Shown here piece by piece: positions 33,280 through 42,407 of a DNA stretch of 64,000 bases (positions are counted from its first letter, which is position 1; every line of letters begins with the position of its first letter). The stretch spans positions 30,650 through 94,649 of the forward strand of contig NZ_WKEQ01000020.1 in NCBI RefSeq assembly GCF_021605415.1, given 5' to 3'. The notes below the pieces were generated by a model, which was not told where the DNA came from, did no database searches, and was given only the letters and a program-made list of their open reading frames with translations. The position numbers and the translations under genes were made by a program. Source of the DNA: Pseudomonas syringae. Lineage in GTDB: Bacteria; Pseudomonadota; Gammaproteobacteria; Pseudomonadales; Pseudomonadaceae.

Positions 33280-34221
33280 GTGTCCAAGATGATGGTCTTT
33301 ACGGGGAACGCTAACCCCGATCTGGCTCGACGTGTCGTACGTCAGCTGCATATCCCTCTCGGTGACATCTCTGTCGGTAAATTTTCCGACGGCGAAATTA
33401 CAGCCGAGATCAATGAAAACGTTCGCGGTAAAGACGTTTTCATTATTCAGCCGACTTGCGCTCCGACCAACGATAACCTGATGGAACTGGTAGTGATGGC
33501 TGACGCCTTCCGCCGCTCCTCGGCTACTCGTATCACTGCTGTTATTCCTTATTTTGGTTATGCCCGTCAGGATCGCCGTCCGCGTTCCGCACGTGTGGCC
33601 ATCAGCGCGAAAGTCGTCGCTGACATGCTTACCGTAGTCGGCATCGATCGTGTTCTCACGGTTGATCTGCATGCTGACCAGATTCAGGGCTTCTTCGATA
33701 TTCCGGTAGATAACATCTACGGCTCCCCGGTTCTGGTGGATGACATTGAAGATCAGCGCTTCGAAAACCTGATGATCGTGTCCCCGGACATTGGTGGCGT
33801 CGTGCGTGCACGGGCTGTTGCCAAATCCCTGGGCGTGGATCTCGGGATCATCGACAAACGCCGTGAGAAAGCCAATCACTCTGAAGTGATGCATATCATC
33901 GGTGATGTCGAAGGGCGTACCTGCATTCTGGTCGATGACATGGTCGATACCGCCGGCACTCTGTGCCACGCGGCCAAGGCCCTGAAAGAGCATGGCGCAG
34001 CCAAGGTCTTTGCCTACTGCACACACCCTGTGCTGTCGGGTCGGGCCATCGAGAATATCGAAAATTCCGTGCTGGACGAGCTGGTGGTGACTAATACCAT
34101 CCCGCTGTCCGCTGCAGCACAAGCCTGTGCGCGTATCCGTCAACTGGATATCGCACCGGTTGTTGCCGAAGCGGTTCGCCGCATCAGCAATGAAGAATCG
34201 ATCAGCGCGATGTTCCGTTAA
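33280..34221 (+). CDS. prs: Ribose-phosphate pyrophosphokinase
   Basis: The 313-residue enzyme makes PRPP, the substrate used by Hpt and Upp elsewhere in the window. VFTGNANPDLARRV, VDLHADQIQGFFDIPVDN and the PRPP loop CILVDDMVDTAGTL are diagnostic. It starts with GTG, giving the usual MSKMMVFTG N-terminus. Codon use is of the highly expressed kind. A terminator follows. Confidence 0.97.
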   Translation: MSKMMVFTGNANPDLARRVVRQLHIPLGDISVGKFSDGEITAEINENVRGKDVFIIQPTCAPTNDNLMELVVMADAFRRSSATRITAVIPYFGYARQDRRPRSARVAISAKVVADMLTVVGIDRVLTVDLHADQIQGFFDIPVDNIYGSPVLVDDIEDQRFENLMIVSPDIGGVVRARAVAKSLGVDLGIIDKRREKANHSEVMHIIGDVEGRTCILVDDMVDTAGTLCHAAKALKEHGAAKVFAYCTHPVLSGRAIENIENSVLDELVVTNTIPLSAAAQACARIRQLDIAPVVAEAVRRISNEESISAMFR

Positions 34222-34255
34222 GGGCCCTGCCCTTCTCGAAATGTCTCGTTGACGA

Positions 34256-34302
34256 AAAGCGCCCCGCCCCGGCATTCCTGTCGGGGCGGGGCTTTTTTGC
34301 CC
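34256..34302 (+). terminator. Intrinsic terminator after prs
   Basis: AAAAGCGCCCCGCCCCG, loop GCATTCCTGT, CGGGGCGGGGCTTTTTT. A very stable GC stem with T-run between prs and rplY. Confidence 0.92.
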
Positions 34303-34362
34303 ATACCGTGTTCGGCGCTGGTCGCAAACGCCACTCGGTCATGGCTATATTGGAGATACAAA

Positions 34363-34965
34363 ATGAACGATTTTACCCTGAATGCTGAAGTGCGTTCCGA
34401 CCTGGGGAAAGGTGCGAGCCGCCGCCTGCGTCGTCTCGCCGCCCTGGTTCCAGCTGTTGTTTACGGTGGCGACAAAGCCCCTGAATCCATCAGCATGCTG
34501 GCCAAAGAAGTTGCCAAACTGCTCGAAAACGAAGCGGCTTACAGCCACATCATCGAGCTGAACGTTGGTGGCACCAAGCAGAACGTCGTGATCAAAGCTC
34601 TGCAACGTCACCCGGCCAAAGGCCACGTGATGCACGCTGACTTCGTACGCGTTGTAGCCGGCCAGAAACTGACCGCTATCGTTCCTGTGCACTTCATCAA
34701 CGAAGCTGCTCCAGTGAAGAAAGGCGGCGAAATCTCGCACGTTACTTCCGAAGTTGAAGTTTCCTGCCTGCCGAAAGACCTGCCTGAGTTCATCGAAGTC
34801 GATCTGGCCAACGCTGAAATCGGCACCATCGTTCACCTGTCGGACCTTAAAGCTCCTAAAGGTGTCGAGTTCGTTGCTCTGGCACACGGCGATGACAAGG
34901 CTGTTGCCAACGTCCACGCTCCACGTGTTGCTCCAGAAGCTACCGAAGAAGGCGCAGCAGAGTAA
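34363..34965 (+). CDS. rplY: Ribosomal protein L25, long (Ctc) form
   Basis: A 200-residue L25/general stress protein Ctc: the N-terminal 5S rRNA-binding domain (NDFTLNAEVRSDLGKGASRRLRR, VPAVVYGGDKAPESI) plus the C-terminal TL5-type domain (VPVHFINEAAPVKKGGEIS, LPEFIEVDLANAEIGTIVHLSD). Start ATG 34363 has TTGGAGA upstream. Codon use is that of an abundantly made protein. Confidence 0.96.
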   Translation: MNDFTLNAEVRSDLGKGASRRLRRLAALVPAVVYGGDKAPESISMLAKEVAKLLENEAAYSHIIELNVGGTKQNVVIKALQRHPAKGHVMHADFVRVVAGQKLTAIVPVHFINEAAPVKKGGEISHVTSEVEVSCLPKDLPEFIEVDLANAEIGTIVHLSDLKAPKGVEFVALAHGDDKAVANVHAPRVAPEATEEGAAE

Positions 34966-34981
34966 TTCACTCTGCGAAGCC

Positions 34982-35119
34982 GGAGTGATCAAGTAACATC
35001 GCGGACTGGAACGTAGCGAGAAAGCGGGCGAGAACGCGGAGTTTACATCCATGGTAAATGAGCATTTTTCGTCCACTTTCGCCGCACTCCCTGATTGCGG
35101 CGATGTTATCCACCACTCC
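34982..35119 (+). other. Large inverted-repeat structure between rplY and pth
   Basis: GGAGTG (34982-34987) and TAACATCGC (34994-35002) are matched in reverse order by GCGATGTTA (35100-35108) and CACTCC (35114-35119), making a 6-bp plus 9-bp long-range stem that encloses about 97 bases. Inside, TTTAC-N6-GTAAA forms a smaller hairpin. The outer stem ends directly before the pth ribosome site AAGGAAGGG. Confidence 0.6.
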
Positions 35120-35136
35120 AAGGAAGGGCCCCTATC

Positions 35137-35721
35137 GTGACTGCCATCAAACTGATCGTTGGCCTGGGAAATCCAGGCGCTGAATACGAACAGACCCGGC
35201 ATAACGCAGGGGCCCTTTTTGTTGAGCGCATCGCCCACGCACAAGGTGTGAACCTGGTGGCCGATCGCAAGTATTTCGGCCTGACCGGGCGCTATTCGCA
35301 TCAAGGTCAGGACGTTCGTCTGCTGATTCCCACCACCTACATGAACCGCAGCGGCCAGGCCGTAGCGGCACTCGCCGGTTTCTTCCGCATCAAGCCCGAA
35401 GAAATCCTGGTGGCGCACGACGAACTCGATCTGCCTCCGGGCGTTGCCAAACTCAAGCAGGGCGGCGGCCATGGCGGTCACAACGGGTTGCGCGACATCA
35501 TTGCGCAACTGGGTAATCAGAACACCTTCTACCGCCTGCGGCTTGGCATCGGTCACCCGGGCGTCGCCAGCATGGTTTCAAATTTCGTCCTGGGTCGTGC
35601 GCCACGCGCCGAACAGGAAAAACTCGATGCCAGCATCGACTTTGCCCTCGGCGTGCTGCCGGATATCCTCGCCGGTGAATGGAACCGTGCGATGAAAAAC
35701 CTGCACAGCCAGAAGGCCTGA
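35137..35721 (+). CDS. pth: Peptidyl-tRNA hydrolase
   Basis: The 194-residue enzyme frees tRNA from peptidyl-tRNA. It starts with GTG, giving TAIKLIVGLGNPGAEYEQTRHNAG with the catalytic His of TRHNAG. MNRSGQAV, LVAHDELDLPPG and GGGHGGHNGLRDI are family motifs. AAGGAAGGG lies upstream. A structured spacer separates it from rplY; ychF follows in the same direction. Confidence 0.96.
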   Translation: MTAIKLIVGLGNPGAEYEQTRHNAGALFVERIAHAQGVNLVADRKYFGLTGRYSHQGQDVRLLIPTTYMNRSGQAVAALAGFFRIKPEEILVAHDELDLPPGVAKLKQGGGHGGHNGLRDIIAQLGNQNTFYRLRLGIGHPGVASMVSNFVLGRAPRAEQEKLDASIDFALGVLPDILAGEWNRAMKNLHSQKA

Positions 35722-35743
35722 CTCTACTCCGAGGGGAAACACC

Positions 35744-36844
35744 ATGGGATTCAATTGCGGCATCGTCGGCCTGCCTAACGTCGGCAAGTCCACCCTGTTC
35801 AACGCCCTGACAAAATCCGGGATCGCGGCCGAGAACTTCCCCTTCTGCACCATCGAGCCGAACAGCGGCATCGTGCCAATGCCGGATCCACGTCTGGAGG
35901 CTTTGGCGGCCATCGTCAATCCGAAGCGCATCCTGCCGACCACCATGGAATTCGTCGACATCGCGGGCCTGGTAGCCGGCGCCTCGAAAGGTGAAGGCCT
36001 GGGCAACAAGTTCCTGGCCAACATCCGTGAGACCGATGCGATCGCTCACGTCGTGCGCTGCTTCGAAGACGAGAACGTAATCCACGTTTCCAACAGCGTC
36101 GACCCCAAGCGCGACATCGAAATCATCGACCTGGAACTGATCTTCGCCGACCTCGACAGCTGCGAGAAGCAACTGCAGAAAGTCGCGCGCAACGCCAAGG
36201 GCGGTGACAAGGACGCCGTCGTTCAGAAAGGCCTGCTGGAGCAACTGATCGCTCACTTCACCGAAGGCAAGCCTGCGCGCAGCCTGATGAAGAACATGGG
36301 CAACGATGAAAAAGCCGTGATCAAGGGCTTCCACCTGCTGACCACCAAACCGGTCATGTACATCGCCAACGTCGCCGAAGACGGTTTCGAGAACAACCCG
36401 CACCTGGACGTGGTTCGCGCCATCGCCGAGGAAGAAGGCGCTGTGGTGGTGCCGGTCTGCAACAAGATCGAAGCGGAAATCGCCGAGCTCGATGATGGCG
36501 AAGAGAAAGACATGTTCCTTGAGGCCCTGGGCCTGGAAGAGCCTGGCCTGAACCGCGTGATCCGCGCCGGCTACGAAATGCTGCACCTGCAGACCTACTT
36601 CACCGCCGGTGTCGAAGAAGTCCGCGCCTGGACCGTCAAAGTCGGTGCTACCGCACCTCAGGCTGCCGGCGTGATCCACACCGACTTCGAGAAAGGCTTC
36701 ATCCGCGCCGAAGTCATCGCCTACGACGACTTCATCCAGTACAAGGGCGAGGCTGGCGCGAAAGAAGCCGGTAAATGGCGTCTGGAAGGCAAGGATTACA
36801 TCGTTAAAGACGGCGACGTGATGCACTTCCGTTTCAACGTTTGA
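35744..36844 (+). CDS. ychF: YchF/OLA1 family redox-regulated ATPase
   Basis: A 366-residue P-loop protein: GIVGLPNVGKSTLFNALT (Walker A), DIAGLVAGASKGEGLGNKF (G3), and NKIEAE in place of NKxD, the mark of YchF's ATP preference. The C-terminal TGS domain contains RAWTVKVGATAPQAAGVIHTDFEKGFIRAEV. Next to pth, as in many bacteria. GAGGGG precedes the ATG. Confidence 0.97.
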   Translation: MGFNCGIVGLPNVGKSTLFNALTKSGIAAENFPFCTIEPNSGIVPMPDPRLEALAAIVNPKRILPTTMEFVDIAGLVAGASKGEGLGNKFLANIRETDAIAHVVRCFEDENVIHVSNSVDPKRDIEIIDLELIFADLDSCEKQLQKVARNAKGGDKDAVVQKGLLEQLIAHFTEGKPARSLMKNMGNDEKAVIKGFHLLTTKPVMYIANVAEDGFENNPHLDVVRAIAEEEGAVVVPVCNKIEAEIAELDDGEEKDMFLEALGLEEPGLNRVIRAGYEMLHLQTYFTAGVEEVRAWTVKVGATAPQAAGVIHTDFEKGFIRAEVIAYDDFIQYKGEAGAKEAGKWRLEGKDYIVKDGDVMHFRFNV

Positions 36845-36869
36845 TTCATTAAGAGCGACACACGCCCAA

Positions 36870-36901
36870 GAAAAAGCCGCGTTCGATACGCGGCTTTTTT
36901 G
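36870..36901 (+). terminator. Intrinsic terminator after ychF
   Basis: AAAAAGCCGCG, loop TTCGATA, CGCGGCTTTTTT, directly after ychF and ahead of the converging exporter gene. Confidence 0.9.
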
Positions 36902-36961
36902 TGCCTCAATTCTGCCCCCTGTAGGAGCGAGCAGGCTCACTCCGGCAATTGGGATTGTGGG

Positions 36962-38179
36962 TCAGGTCTTTTTCGTGCGTGGCAAGAAGATCGCCAACAC
37001 CCCGAACAACGGCAGGAACGAGCACAGGTAATACACGTACTCAATCCCGTGAATATCCGCCAGATGCCCGAGCAACGCCGCGCCAATCCCACCGAATCCG
37101 AACATCAGCCCGAAGAACACCCCGGCGATCATTCCGACATTGCCCGGCACCAATTCCTGCGCGTACACCACGATCGCGGAGAACGCCGAAGCGAGGATGA
37201 AGCCGATCACCACGCTCAAAACACTCGTCCAAAACAGATCGACGTGCGGCATGATCAAGGTGAAAGGCGCCACACCGAGAATCGAGAACCAGATCACCGC
37301 CTTACGCCCGATCTTGTCGCCAATCGGCCCACCGAAGAATGTGCCCGCTGCCACCGCGCCCAGGAACAGGAACAGGTGCAGCTGCGAACTGGCGACCGAG
37401 AGGTCGAACTTCTCAATCAGGTAAAACGTGAAATAGCTGGTCAGGCTGGCCATGTAAAAATACTTCGAGAACACCAGCAACCCAAGCACCACCAACGCAC
37501 TGGTCACCCTGCCCTTCGATAACCCGTGAGTCGCGGCTTGCCCTTGTTTGAGCTTGAACAGGCTCAGGTGATTGGCGTACCAGCGACTGATCCGGTACAG
37601 CACGAACAGCGCAAACACCGCGAACAGCCCGAACCACGCCACGTTGCCCTGACCGAACGGAATGATGATCGCCGCCGCCAGCAACGGGCCGAACGCGGAA
37701 CCGGCGTTGCCGCCGACCTGGAAAGTCGATTGCGCAAGACCGAAACGTCCACCGGATGCCAGCCGCGCAATCCGCGACGCTTCCGGGTGAAAGGTCGACG
37801 AACCGATGCCGATCAGCGCCGCCGCCAGCAGGATCATCGCGAAGCTGCCAACCACCGACATCATGACGATCCCGATCAAGGTGCACACCGTACCGGCCGG
37901 CAACAGCCATGGTTTCGGATGGCGATCGGTGTGATAACCGACCCACGGTTGCAGCAGCGAAGCGGTCAGTTGAAACGTCAGCGTGATCAGGCCGACCTGC
38001 GTAAACGTCAGGCCGTAATTGGCCTTGAGCATCGGATAGATCGACGGTAGCACCGACTGGATCAGGTCGTTGATTAAATGCGCCAGCGCCACGGCGCCGA
38101 TGATGCGCATCACCAGTGGACTGCTTTGCGGGGAAGCGGACGCCGGCGATGCGGCGGACTGAACATTGCTGATAGCCAT
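36962..38179 (-). CDS. fsr: MFS exporter of the Fsr (fosmidomycin resistance) type
   Basis: The 405-residue protein has twelve predicted hydrophobic segments. ALAHLINDLIQSVLPSIYPML, QPWVGYHTDRHPKP, GIGSSTFHPEASRIA and the long central basic loop (RWYANHLSLFKLKQ) match E. coli Fsr closely. It likely exports small toxic compounds. No regulator gene is adjacent. It starts with ATG 38179 and converges on ychF. Confidence 0.88.
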   Translation of the reverse strand: MAISNVQSAASPASASPQSSPLVMRIIGAVALAHLINDLIQSVLPSIYPMLKANYGLTFTQVGLITLTFQLTASLLQPWVGYHTDRHPKPWLLPAGTVCTLIGIVMMSVVGSFAMILLAAALIGIGSSTFHPEASRIARLASGGRFGLAQSTFQVGGNAGSAFGPLLAAAIIIPFGQGNVAWFGLFAVFALFVLYRISRWYANHLSLFKLKQGQAATHGLSKGRVTSALVVLGLLVFSKYFYMASLTSYFTFYLIEKFDLSVASSQLHLFLFLGAVAAGTFFGGPIGDKIGRKAVIWFSILGVAPFTLIMPHVDLFWTSVLSVVIGFILASAFSAIVVYAQELVPGNVGMIAGVFFGLMFGFGGIGAALLGHLADIHGIEYVYYLCSFLPLFGVLAIFLPRTKKT

Positions 38180-38609
38180 GGGAATTTCCGGACGGCGGAT
38201 GGGTGCACACAGGCAGGTGCGTCAATGTGCCATTTTTCGGTGCGTCAGCGCTATCCCCTTAGCCAGCTAACTAACCGACTAATAACTCTGTAAGAGCTGC
38301 AGCAGGCTCGGGCCGCGTTCGGACGATCTTTTGATTTGGCCCCTCAAAACAGATCAAAAGTTCGCAGCCTGCGACAGCGCCTACAGGTGTAGTGTGATAG
38401 CGCTACGCCATGGTCTGAATCTTGCCTTGTATCTCTACTTGAACGCGGCCCTCTTACAAAGGGGATCGAGAATGGGAAGTTTCGCTACAGAGCCGGCCTA
38501 CAGAGCGGGCATGGGTGAACTTTCGAGGCCTTTTTAAGGGGCACAAGTCGGGGTCGCAACGACCGCGACGCACGCCAATGGTGCGTGGTGTCCGAAGGAG
38601 TCATGAGGC
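38180..38609. other. Divergent fsr / chemoreceptor intergenic region
   Basis: About 430 bases. It contains a degenerate REP doublet (about 38284-38386) and a 21-codon frame ATG 38472 to TAA 38537 preceded by AAGGGG, which could be a leader peptide or chance. The rest is promoter space for the two divergent genes with no firm assignments. Confidence 0.5.
38284..38386. repeat. Degenerate REP doublet
   Basis: GATCTTTTGATTTGG and CAGATCAAAAGTTCGCAGCCTGCGACAGCGCCTACAGG are worn copies of the family at 3557. Confidence 0.6.
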
Positions 38610-40667
38610 ATGCAGGCTTTTTTATCACCGGGGATCGGACTGCTGGGGCGCTTCGGCTTCGCACGTAAATTCCAGTTGTTGTTTCTGCTGTTTATCCTGC
38701 CGTTGGCCGGCAGTCTGTTGATGATCGGCCAAGACTATCGCGACAAGTTGAGCCTCATTAGCGGCGAGCGCGCCGGTGTGCGCCAATTGCTCGCCCTCGA
38801 TGCGCTCGACAATTTGCTCGCCGCCCAACGCGACCGCGCTGCCCGTTGGCGCGCCACCGAGACCAATCGCCAACCGACGCCAGCCACGCTCGCCGCCATG
38901 GCCGCATTCGACGGCGTGCAGCCTGCCGTCATGCAAGCCACCGTCGACCTGGGTGAAGCCCTGAAACGCGAAGGGGCCGAAGAAGAGACCCTGGCGCGCT
39001 TTCAGGCGCTGCAAATCGCTCTCAATGGACTGGACTCAAAAAGCCTGAGCAGCGTCGGCTGGTGGCCGGACGGTTATGACCGTTTCACCAATGCCTTGAG
39101 CGCCCTGCAGGCGTTACGCGAACAGATTGCGATGGATAACCGTCTGATCCTGGCGCCGTGGCTTGAAACCTATCTGCTCACACAGATTTCCACGCAGCAC
39201 GCGCCGGACCTGATCGAACGGGTCGGCCGTTTGGCGGCGGTCGGCCAGGCATCGGTGGTGTCCGGGCAATTCACCCTGCAAAGCCGTTTGCAGTTGCGTG
39301 ATCTGCGCAGCCGCATTGGTGATGCCCGTGAGCAGCTTGTGAAAACCGCTGGCCTGCTTGAAGCGCGCCTGCCCCCTGCCCTGCAAGGTTGGGCCGGTCA
39401 ATATCACGACAGTCTGAAAAATCTGGACGCCGAACTGAAGGTGCTGGACGACGGCATGTTCGGCGGCAGCATCAATCTTAAACCGCAAGACTTCGAGCGC
39501 AGCCTCGACGCCCTCTTGGGCGACCTCGCTACGTTGCGGCAACAATCGCTGACGACGCTCGATCAGCGTCTGGACAACTACCATGGCGCGGCGATTCGCC
39601 AATTCATCGTCGTCGCCGCTATTTTCGGCGTGTTGCTGTTGGCCGCGCTGTACCTGTTCGTTTGCCTGCAAGCCTCGATCCGCCGCAGTGCCAGCGGCAT
39701 CACCCTGCTCGCCGAAGCGCTGCGTGACGGCAATCTCAGTTTGCAGGCGCCGGTGCAGGGCCGCGATGAGCTGGCGGCAATCAGCACCGCGCTCAACGTT
39801 GCCGTGGTGCAACTGCGCACCAGCCTGCTCGGTGTCGACCACGAAACCTCGCAGCTGAGCAACGCAGTGCGCAGCCTCAACGATCACTCCAGCGGCGCAC
39901 TCAGCGAAGTCGAAGCGCAGCAATTGCAGATCAGCCAGATCGCCGCAGCCGCCACACAACTGGCGGCCACCTCGCAAGGTGTCGCGCAAAGTTGCGAACA
40001 AGCGTCCGGCAGCGCTCAACACACCCGACGCATCGCAGCCGACAGCAGCCGCGACAGCCAGCGCACCACGGCGAGCATTCAGCAACTCAACCAGCGCCTC
40101 AACGACACGGCAGCGGCGTTGGGTCGGGTCAGCGAGCAGGGGCAACAGATTCAATTGGTGGTCGACACCATTCGTGGCGTCGCCGAACAGACCAATCTGC
40201 TGGCACTCAACGCCGCGATTGAAGCAGCACGCGCCGGTGAACAGGGACGCGGATTCGCCGTGGTGGCGGATGAAGTGCGCAGTCTGTCGCAACGCACGCA
40301 ATCGTCCACGGCGCAGATTGCCGGCACCGTCGACAGCCTGCGCTCCACCGTCAACGAAGCGGTGAGCCTGATGGAAGCGGCGTGTGGCCAGGCGCAATCA
40401 GATGCCGAAGCGGTCACGGGCCTGGGCGAACGTCTGGGGGAAATCGCCAGCGCCGTACAGAGCGTCACCGACACCCTCGCGCAAATCGCCACCGCCGTAG
40501 AAGAACAAGCGACGACAGCCGATGAGGTCAGCGGCAATATTCAACAGGTCGATCAAGCGGCGGTACGTTTGCTTGAAGGCGCGCGGGCGGTGAACCTGGC
40601 GGCGGACACCTTGAGTCAGGGCAGCCAGGCATTGAGCACCAACACCGCACGATTTCAGCTGCGCTGA
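38610..40667 (+). CDS. Methyl-accepting chemotaxis protein with NIT-type sensor
   Basis: A 685-residue transmembrane chemoreceptor. TM1 is at about 21-40 and TM2 at about 331-352. The periplasmic part between them is helical and resembles the nitrate/nitrite-sensing NIT domain, with AAQRDRAARWRATE near its start. A HAMP segment follows TM2, then the coiled-coil signalling domain with the hairpin tip VAEQTNLLALNAAIEAARAG. The ligand is unconfirmed. AAGGAG at 38595-38600 supports ATG 38610. Confidence 0.88.
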   Translation: MQAFLSPGIGLLGRFGFARKFQLLFLLFILPLAGSLLMIGQDYRDKLSLISGERAGVRQLLALDALDNLLAAQRDRAARWRATETNRQPTPATLAAMAAFDGVQPAVMQATVDLGEALKREGAEEETLARFQALQIALNGLDSKSLSSVGWWPDGYDRFTNALSALQALREQIAMDNRLILAPWLETYLLTQISTQHAPDLIERVGRLAAVGQASVVSGQFTLQSRLQLRDLRSRIGDAREQLVKTAGLLEARLPPALQGWAGQYHDSLKNLDAELKVLDDGMFGGSINLKPQDFERSLDALLGDLATLRQQSLTTLDQRLDNYHGAAIRQFIVVAAIFGVLLLAALYLFVCLQASIRRSASGITLLAEALRDGNLSLQAPVQGRDELAAISTALNVAVVQLRTSLLGVDHETSQLSNAVRSLNDHSSGALSEVEAQQLQISQIAAAATQLAATSQGVAQSCEQASGSAQHTRRIAADSSRDSQRTTASIQQLNQRLNDTAAALGRVSEQGQQIQLVVDTIRGVAEQTNLLALNAAIEAARAGEQGRGFAVVADEVRSLSQRTQSSTAQIAGTVDSLRSTVNEAVSLMEAACGQAQSDAEAVTGLGERLGEIASAVQSVTDTLAQIATAVEEQATTADEVSGNIQQVDQAAVRLLEGARAVNLAADTLSQGSQALSTNTARFQLR

Positions 40668-40771
40668 GTACGGTTTTTCGGCGCTTGAGGTTAAGCGGTT
40701 GAAAACTTGAAGAAATATTTTAGATTTACGCTTGACGCATCTGCATTACGGGTGAATAATGCGCGCCACTT

Positions 40772-40848
40772 GGCTACATAGCTCAGTTGGTTAGAGCATA
40801 GCATTCATAATGCTGGGGTCCGGGGTTCAAGTCCCTGTGTAGCCACCA
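40772..40848 (+). tRNA. tRNA-Met (anticodon CAT)
   Basis: A complete 77-base cloverleaf: acceptor GGCTACA/TGTAGCC, D arm with AGCTCAGTTGGTTAGAGC, anticodon loop TTCATAA, T arm CGGGG-TTCAAGT-CCCTG and encoded CCA. The D-loop GTTGGTT and acceptor pairing (G1-C72) indicate the elongator form. Confidence 0.95.
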
Positions 40849-40854
40849 AGTACT

Positions 40855-40892
40855 AAAAACGGCTTACCGAAAGGTAGGCCGTTTTTTTATGC
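40855..40892 (+). terminator. Terminator after tRNA-Met
   Basis: AAAAACGGCTTACC, loop GAAA, GGTAGGCCGTTTTTTT: stem with one mismatch and long T-run. Confidence 0.88.
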
Positions 40893-41150
40893 CTGGAGAA
40901 AAGTGTTGGCAATCGCCGATTCCTCCGTCGTCGTGCCGCAAATGACGACAAGCGCAAAATGCCATCGGCTCACTTGATCCAGCCGCTACCCAGCAGACAG
41001 CGAAATTGCCGTAAGAAATGGGTTCGGTTCAGGTATGAATTGGATTTTTCGTAAAACCAGGCGCCTGTCATTCGACTGATCGGTTTGCCCGAATTCCCCA
41101 ATGACCGACAAGCTCCCTTGGCTCAATTCAAAGCCATACAGGGAGTGGTC
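40893..41150. other. Upstream region of the bacteriocin gene
   Basis: About 260 bases without a gene. CAGGCGCCTG (41059-41068) is a 10-base palindrome. I looked for a LexA box (CTGT-N8-ACAG) and saw none. The promoter is not clear. Confidence 0.4.
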
Positions 41151-42407
41151 ATGGCTCGATACAGATCCCTCTTCGACGATGACTGGCTCGGAAAACGCCA
41201 CAACGGTGGCGCGTCATGGGCCGCATGGAATCCACCCAAAGCGCCGGAGCCGGTCTACATCCCAAAAGATGAATGGCCTACACCGAAACCTCGCGAAGAT
41301 CAGGTGTTTGCCAAGTCCTGCATACCGGGCAACTGGTGCCGAACGGATGCCGGCACGGCACCTGAGCCCGCCGCCAACTTCGGCAAGATCATGGTGGCAG
41401 GCGCCATGCTTTTTCCGTCGGCCAGCACCGCTGTTGCGACTGCACTCGGCGCCGACCTGGCATTGGGGCGCATGGCCGGTGGGGGAATCTTGCAGCAGCG
41501 CCTCAACTGGGCCATTCGCGGCGCTGGCGGGCCGGCCAGCGTGTTCATTCTCGGGATGCTGCCGACCCGGATGGGCGACGGCACGCTTCACACTGACGAA
41601 CAGCTACGCACCCTGACGCACGCCACCACGCGCGTGCGCTTCCAGTTCCGACGCGATGTCGAAGGCGTCATGCAGGTTTACGGCATCCACACCGGCACCT
41701 CTGGCGACGACTCCGTGCGCACCGTGAAGGTCGAGTGGAACCAGGACAAAACCGCCATGGAGGCCAAGCTCAACGGCATCACCATTCTGTGGACGCCGCA
41801 ACGCGGGCCGTTGGGTTCCATGCCGCCACTGGTTTATCCCGAACACGGCGAGTTCCTCAACACCCTCCTCGTTCACCCGATCGCCGAAAATACCGACAGC
41901 CAGATCGAAGGCCTGCCCGGCGAAGATATTACCGCTGAGGATTGTATTCTGGTGTTCCCGGCGGAGACCGGGCTGAAGTCGCTGTATGTGGTGCTTTCGA
42001 AGCCGGCCAGATTGACGCCGGGGACCGTGTCGGGGATTGGCGAGAATGTTTCGGGGGTATGGCTTGCGGGGGCAGGAACGGGGTTAGGTGCGCCGATTCC
42101 CACACGGATTGCGGACAGGCTCAGGGGGCGGGAGTTTTCAAGCTTTGATAAATTCAGGGAGGCATTCTGGGAGGAGGTGGCTATCGATCAGGCGTTGGCA
42201 GGACAGTTTATTCAGGGGAACATTGAGCGAATGCGAGACGGCTTGTCACCTAAAGTTCGGAAGCAAGACAGGGCGGGAGACAGAACATCTTTTGAGTTGC
42301 ACCACGTGGAGCCTATCGCCAACAACGGCGCTGTATACGACGTGGACAACCTGCGAGTAAATACGCCCAAGAACCACATTGAAAACCACCGAGGTGGGCA
42401 GCTTTGA
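41151..42407 (+). CDS. S-type pyocin/colicin-like HNH DNase
   Basis: A 418-residue bacteriocin-type toxin. The C-terminus (about 383-418) is the HNH nuclease motif FELHHVEPIANNGAVYD ... NLRVNTPKNHIENH of colicin E9/pyocin S2 DNases. A Pyocin_S domain occupies the middle (about 150-300), and the N-terminus has a short Cys pair (AKSCIPGNWC). There is no long N-terminal receptor-binding or TonB-box domain as in classical pyocins. Start ATG 41151 follows GGGAG; the longer frame from TTG 41085 has no ribosome site. GC falls visibly in the last 300 bases, suggesting a swapped nuclease module. The immunity gene overlaps its stop. Confidence 0.9.
   Translation: MARYRSLFDDDWLGKRHNGGASWAAWNPPKAPEPVYIPKDEWPTPKPREDQVFAKSCIPGNWCRTDAGTAPEPAANFGKIMVAGAMLFPSASTAVATALGADLALGRMAGGGILQQRLNWAIRGAGGPASVFILGMLPTRMGDGTLHTDEQLRTLTHATTRVRFQFRRDVEGVMQVYGIHTGTSGDDSVRTVKVEWNQDKTAMEAKLNGITILWTPQRGPLGSMPPLVYPEHGEFLNTLLVHPIAENTDSQIEGLPGEDITAEDCILVFPAETGLKSLYVVLSKPARLTPGTVSGIGENVSGVWLAGAGTGLGAPIPTRIADRLRGREFSSFDKFREAFWEEVAIDQALAGQFIQGNIERMRDGLSPKVRKQDRAGDRTSFELHHVEPIANNGAVYDVDNLRVNTPKNHIENHRGGQL

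Noticed and set aside
36914..36950. CTGTAGGAGCGAGCAGGCTCACTCC after ychF
   Set aside because: A worn single REP unit; too degenerate to list as a separate doublet.
40893..41150. LexA box before the bacteriocin
   Set aside because: No CTGT-N8-ACAG-like sequence with good symmetry was found; DNA-damage control cannot be claimed.
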